Shown here piece after piece: positions 62,546 to 64,000 of a stretch of 64,000 nt of DNA (its first letter is position 1; each line of letters begins with the position of its first letter). A program made the position numbers and the translations under genes. The notes under the pieces are model-generated. The model was not told the DNA's origin and did not search any database. It saw nothing but the letters and a program-made list of their open reading frames with translations. The DNA is taken from positions 29,885 to 93,884 of the forward strand of contig PBOG01000214.1 of the NCBI GenBank assembly GCA_002724245.1, written 5' to 3'. This stretch comes from Planctomycetaceae bacterium (GTDB lineage Bacteria; Planctomycetota; Planctomycetia; Pirellulales; Pirellulaceae).

Positions 62546-64000
62546 GGCGCCACCTCTACTTGTTCCACCGTTTGCAGATAACGGATCAGGTCAATCACTT
62601 CCTGTGGTTTCATCTGGTCGAATTGGCCATCGGGCATAATCGACTTTTTCGAAACCGTGCGGTTGTCAATGTCTTCCTTGAGAATCACGACGCGGGGCTG
62701 CTGCACTGTTTTCAAGATCACTCGCTGGGCGTTCTCCTCCGCGATCACACCATTCAAAACGCGCCCGTCGACCGTCTGGATCACAACCATTTTGTAGCCT
62801 TCCGGAACATCGTAACTAGGGTCGACGCTATTGAGCAGGATGTAGTCGAGATTGGCCCGATTCGACCCAGTCAAATCAGGACCGATTTTGCCTCCGGTAT
62901 CGTATAAGACGTGACAGGAAGCACACGTCTTGTTGAAGACAACACGGCCCCTGGAAGGGTCAGCAGCATCCAATGCATCCTCTGTAATGAGATTCTTGTA
63001 CTTCGCAATCAACGTCGTCCGATCCGCAGACAACTGACGCACATCACCAAAGACCTTGACAAACTCATCGCCGATCAGGAAATCAAGCGAGCGGGCCACA
63101 TGGGCCGGCACGTCGGCCCTGGGAACCTGCTTGCTGGTGATCGCCGCCAGTAATGCTTCGCCGTATCGCTTGCGCGTGGCCAGCGTCTCGATTACCGCTT
63201 TACGATCCTCAACCGGCAACTTCTTGTAACGACCAAGCAGGATGTCGGGAGCCTGCCGATTCTCGATCGCCGCATAACCACGAATCGCGTCACGTCGCAG
63301 TGCAGGTTCATCCAAGAGCGATTCCAACAGACCGGACACTTGCTCATTTTTTTGCGTCAGCAGTCCGTGTAACGCGCGACGCCGCTGCCCAGCCGGGGCC
63401 GAAGTGTCCTTGACCGTAGCCAGTGCTCGCGCGACCGCGGCCTCATCGCCAAAAATCTGCGAGAGTTCGGAAGTCAATTCACGGACATCAGCGCTACTAC
63501 TTTTGGCAAGAATGGCTGCCACTCGTGTCCAGGCCCGCGGTGGATTGACATCCCGGCGACCGGTCAGTGCCGTGAGCATCCCTTCCAGCAGAGAAGCCTG
63601 AACCCCACTCTCCTGCACCTTTCCTAGCGTCGAAACCAGCAAGCGAAGTGCCTTCGCCTCGTCCTGAACCGACGCACGCGGGACCTCAGCCTCCTTGGTG
63701 GTCTGGGCATTGTTGGAGTAATCGGCAATCACTTGAGCTTCTTTGAGATCCAGGAACCCGTCTTTGTTCCGATCAAGCTGGTCGAAAAAGCCCTTCAAGC
63801 CTTCCGATGTCTCGTTTTTGCTAACTTTCCCATCCTTGTTGGCGTCCATCGAAGCAATGATCGATTTGGCTGTAACTTTGTTGGCACCCTTCTTGGCTCC
63901 GTCCAGGTTTTCTTCGATGGCTTTCTTGGATGGTGTCTCCGAAGGGCAACCGTCCGCTGGTACGTCGACGTGGGCAGTCCAGAGAATGGCATTCAGGACA
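62542..64000 (-). CDS. EF-hand / HEAT / haem-binding protein, N-terminus beyond window, probable ThuA-domain fusion
   Basis: The track starts this at 63849, but the frame stays open to base 64000, so the gene is cut by the right edge. The first visible residues (VLNAILWTAHVDVPADGCPSE) resemble the end of a ThuA-like domain. Two EF-hand loops follow (DANKDGKVSKNE and DRNKDGFLDLKE), then helical HEAT-like repeats, and finally a planctomycete haem-binding domain: KTCASCHVLYDTGGKIGPDLTGSNRANLDYILLNSVDPS, MVVIQTVDGRVLNGVI and a C-terminal IMPDGQFDQMKPQEVIDLIRYLQ. Its TGA overlaps the ATG of the dehydrogenase-type gene. It probably passes electrons from that enzyme. The ThuA part is inference. Confidence 0.85.
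   Translation of the reverse strand, partial: VLNAILWTAHVDVPADGCPSETPSKKAIEENLDGAKKGANKVTAKSIIASMDANKDGKVSKNETSEGLKGFFDQLDRNKDGFLDLKEAQVIADYSNNAQTTKEAEVPRASVQDEAKALRLLVSTLGKVQESGVQASLLEGMLTALTGRRDVNPPRAWTRVAAILAKSSSADVRELTSELSQIFGDEAAVARALATVKDTSAPAGQRRRALHGLLTQKNEQVSGLLESLLDEPALRRDAIRGYAAIENRQAPDILLGRYKKLPVEDRKAVIETLATRKRYGEALLAAITSKQVPRADVPAHVARSLDFLIGDEFVKVFGDVRQLSADRTTLIAKYKNLITEDALDAADPSRGRVVFNKTCASCHVLYDTGGKIGPDLTGSNRANLDYILLNSVDPSYDVPEGYKMVVIQTVDGRVLNGVIAEENAQRVILKTVQQPRVVILKEDIDNRTVSKKSIMPDGQFDQMKPQEVIDLIRYLQTVEQVEVAP

Noticed and set aside
1-64000. tRNA, rRNA or mobile element
   Set aside because: Scanning the gaps showed no cloverleaf-like sequence with a T-arm motif, no rRNA-like stretch, and no transposase or integrase ORF. 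A tRNA or RNA search program would be needed to exclude small RNAs.

Overview
The window looks like chromosomal DNA of a planctomycete (phylum Planctomycetota). The evidence is lineage-typical families: three DUF1501 proteins with twin-arginine type leaders (one cut by the left edge), a DUF1549/DUF1553 protein with cytochrome-like CxxCH motifs, a membrane-bound-dehydrogenase type beta-propeller coupled to a haem-binding protein, and many secreted proteins. Base composition looks close to balanced by eye. Genes lie on both strands in short operons or alone. No rRNA, tRNA, CRISPR array, phage, integrase or insertion sequence was recognised.

Left part (1-17 kb) is mostly housekeeping: the end of a DUF1501 gene, a WD40 propeller, PII and a 2Fe-2S ferredoxin, citrate synthase, a four EF-hand secreted protein, an orphan ParA-type ATPase, a GlpG-like rhomboid protease, aroB, dprA, the sulfate activation pair cysD and cysNC, a peroxiredoxin followed 3 bases later by a thioredoxin-like protein, and glyA.

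Middle part (17-45 kb): a response regulator, a secreted TPR protein, a DUF2752 membrane protein with an alpha/beta hydrolase, an AraD1/GguC-type FAH protein whose ribosome binding site abuts an intrinsic terminator, a second DUF1501 protein, a tandem alpha/beta hydrolase, overlapping larB-nnrD, aroK, a prepilin peptidase, two DHDPS-family proteins, an APC permease, an ankyrin/haem/toroid fusion, a membrane GT-C-like protein with an SGNH hydrolase, an M48 peptidase and a basic secreted tyrosine-aspartate repeat protein.

Right part (44-64 kb): a sialidase-like propeller, a DHDPS-fold protein lacking the catalytic lysine, a sugar isomerase, a decayed glycerophosphodiester phosphodiesterase gene that the ORF track does not reveal, lipoprotein MsrB, endonuclease III, rfbA, a MacB-type permease with its HlyD-like adaptor but no ATPase, and then two clusters of planctomycete respiratory or degradative genes that run off the right edge.

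No clearly new multi-gene system can be proved from sequence alone. The best leads are the GDPD pseudogene, the terminator placed against the araD1 start, the larB-nnrD coupling, the ankyrin-CxxCH-toroid-cytochrome fusion and the degenerate DHDPS paralogue. The ORF track often labels TTG or GTG codons as M, so many starts below were moved to a codon with a better ribosome binding site.
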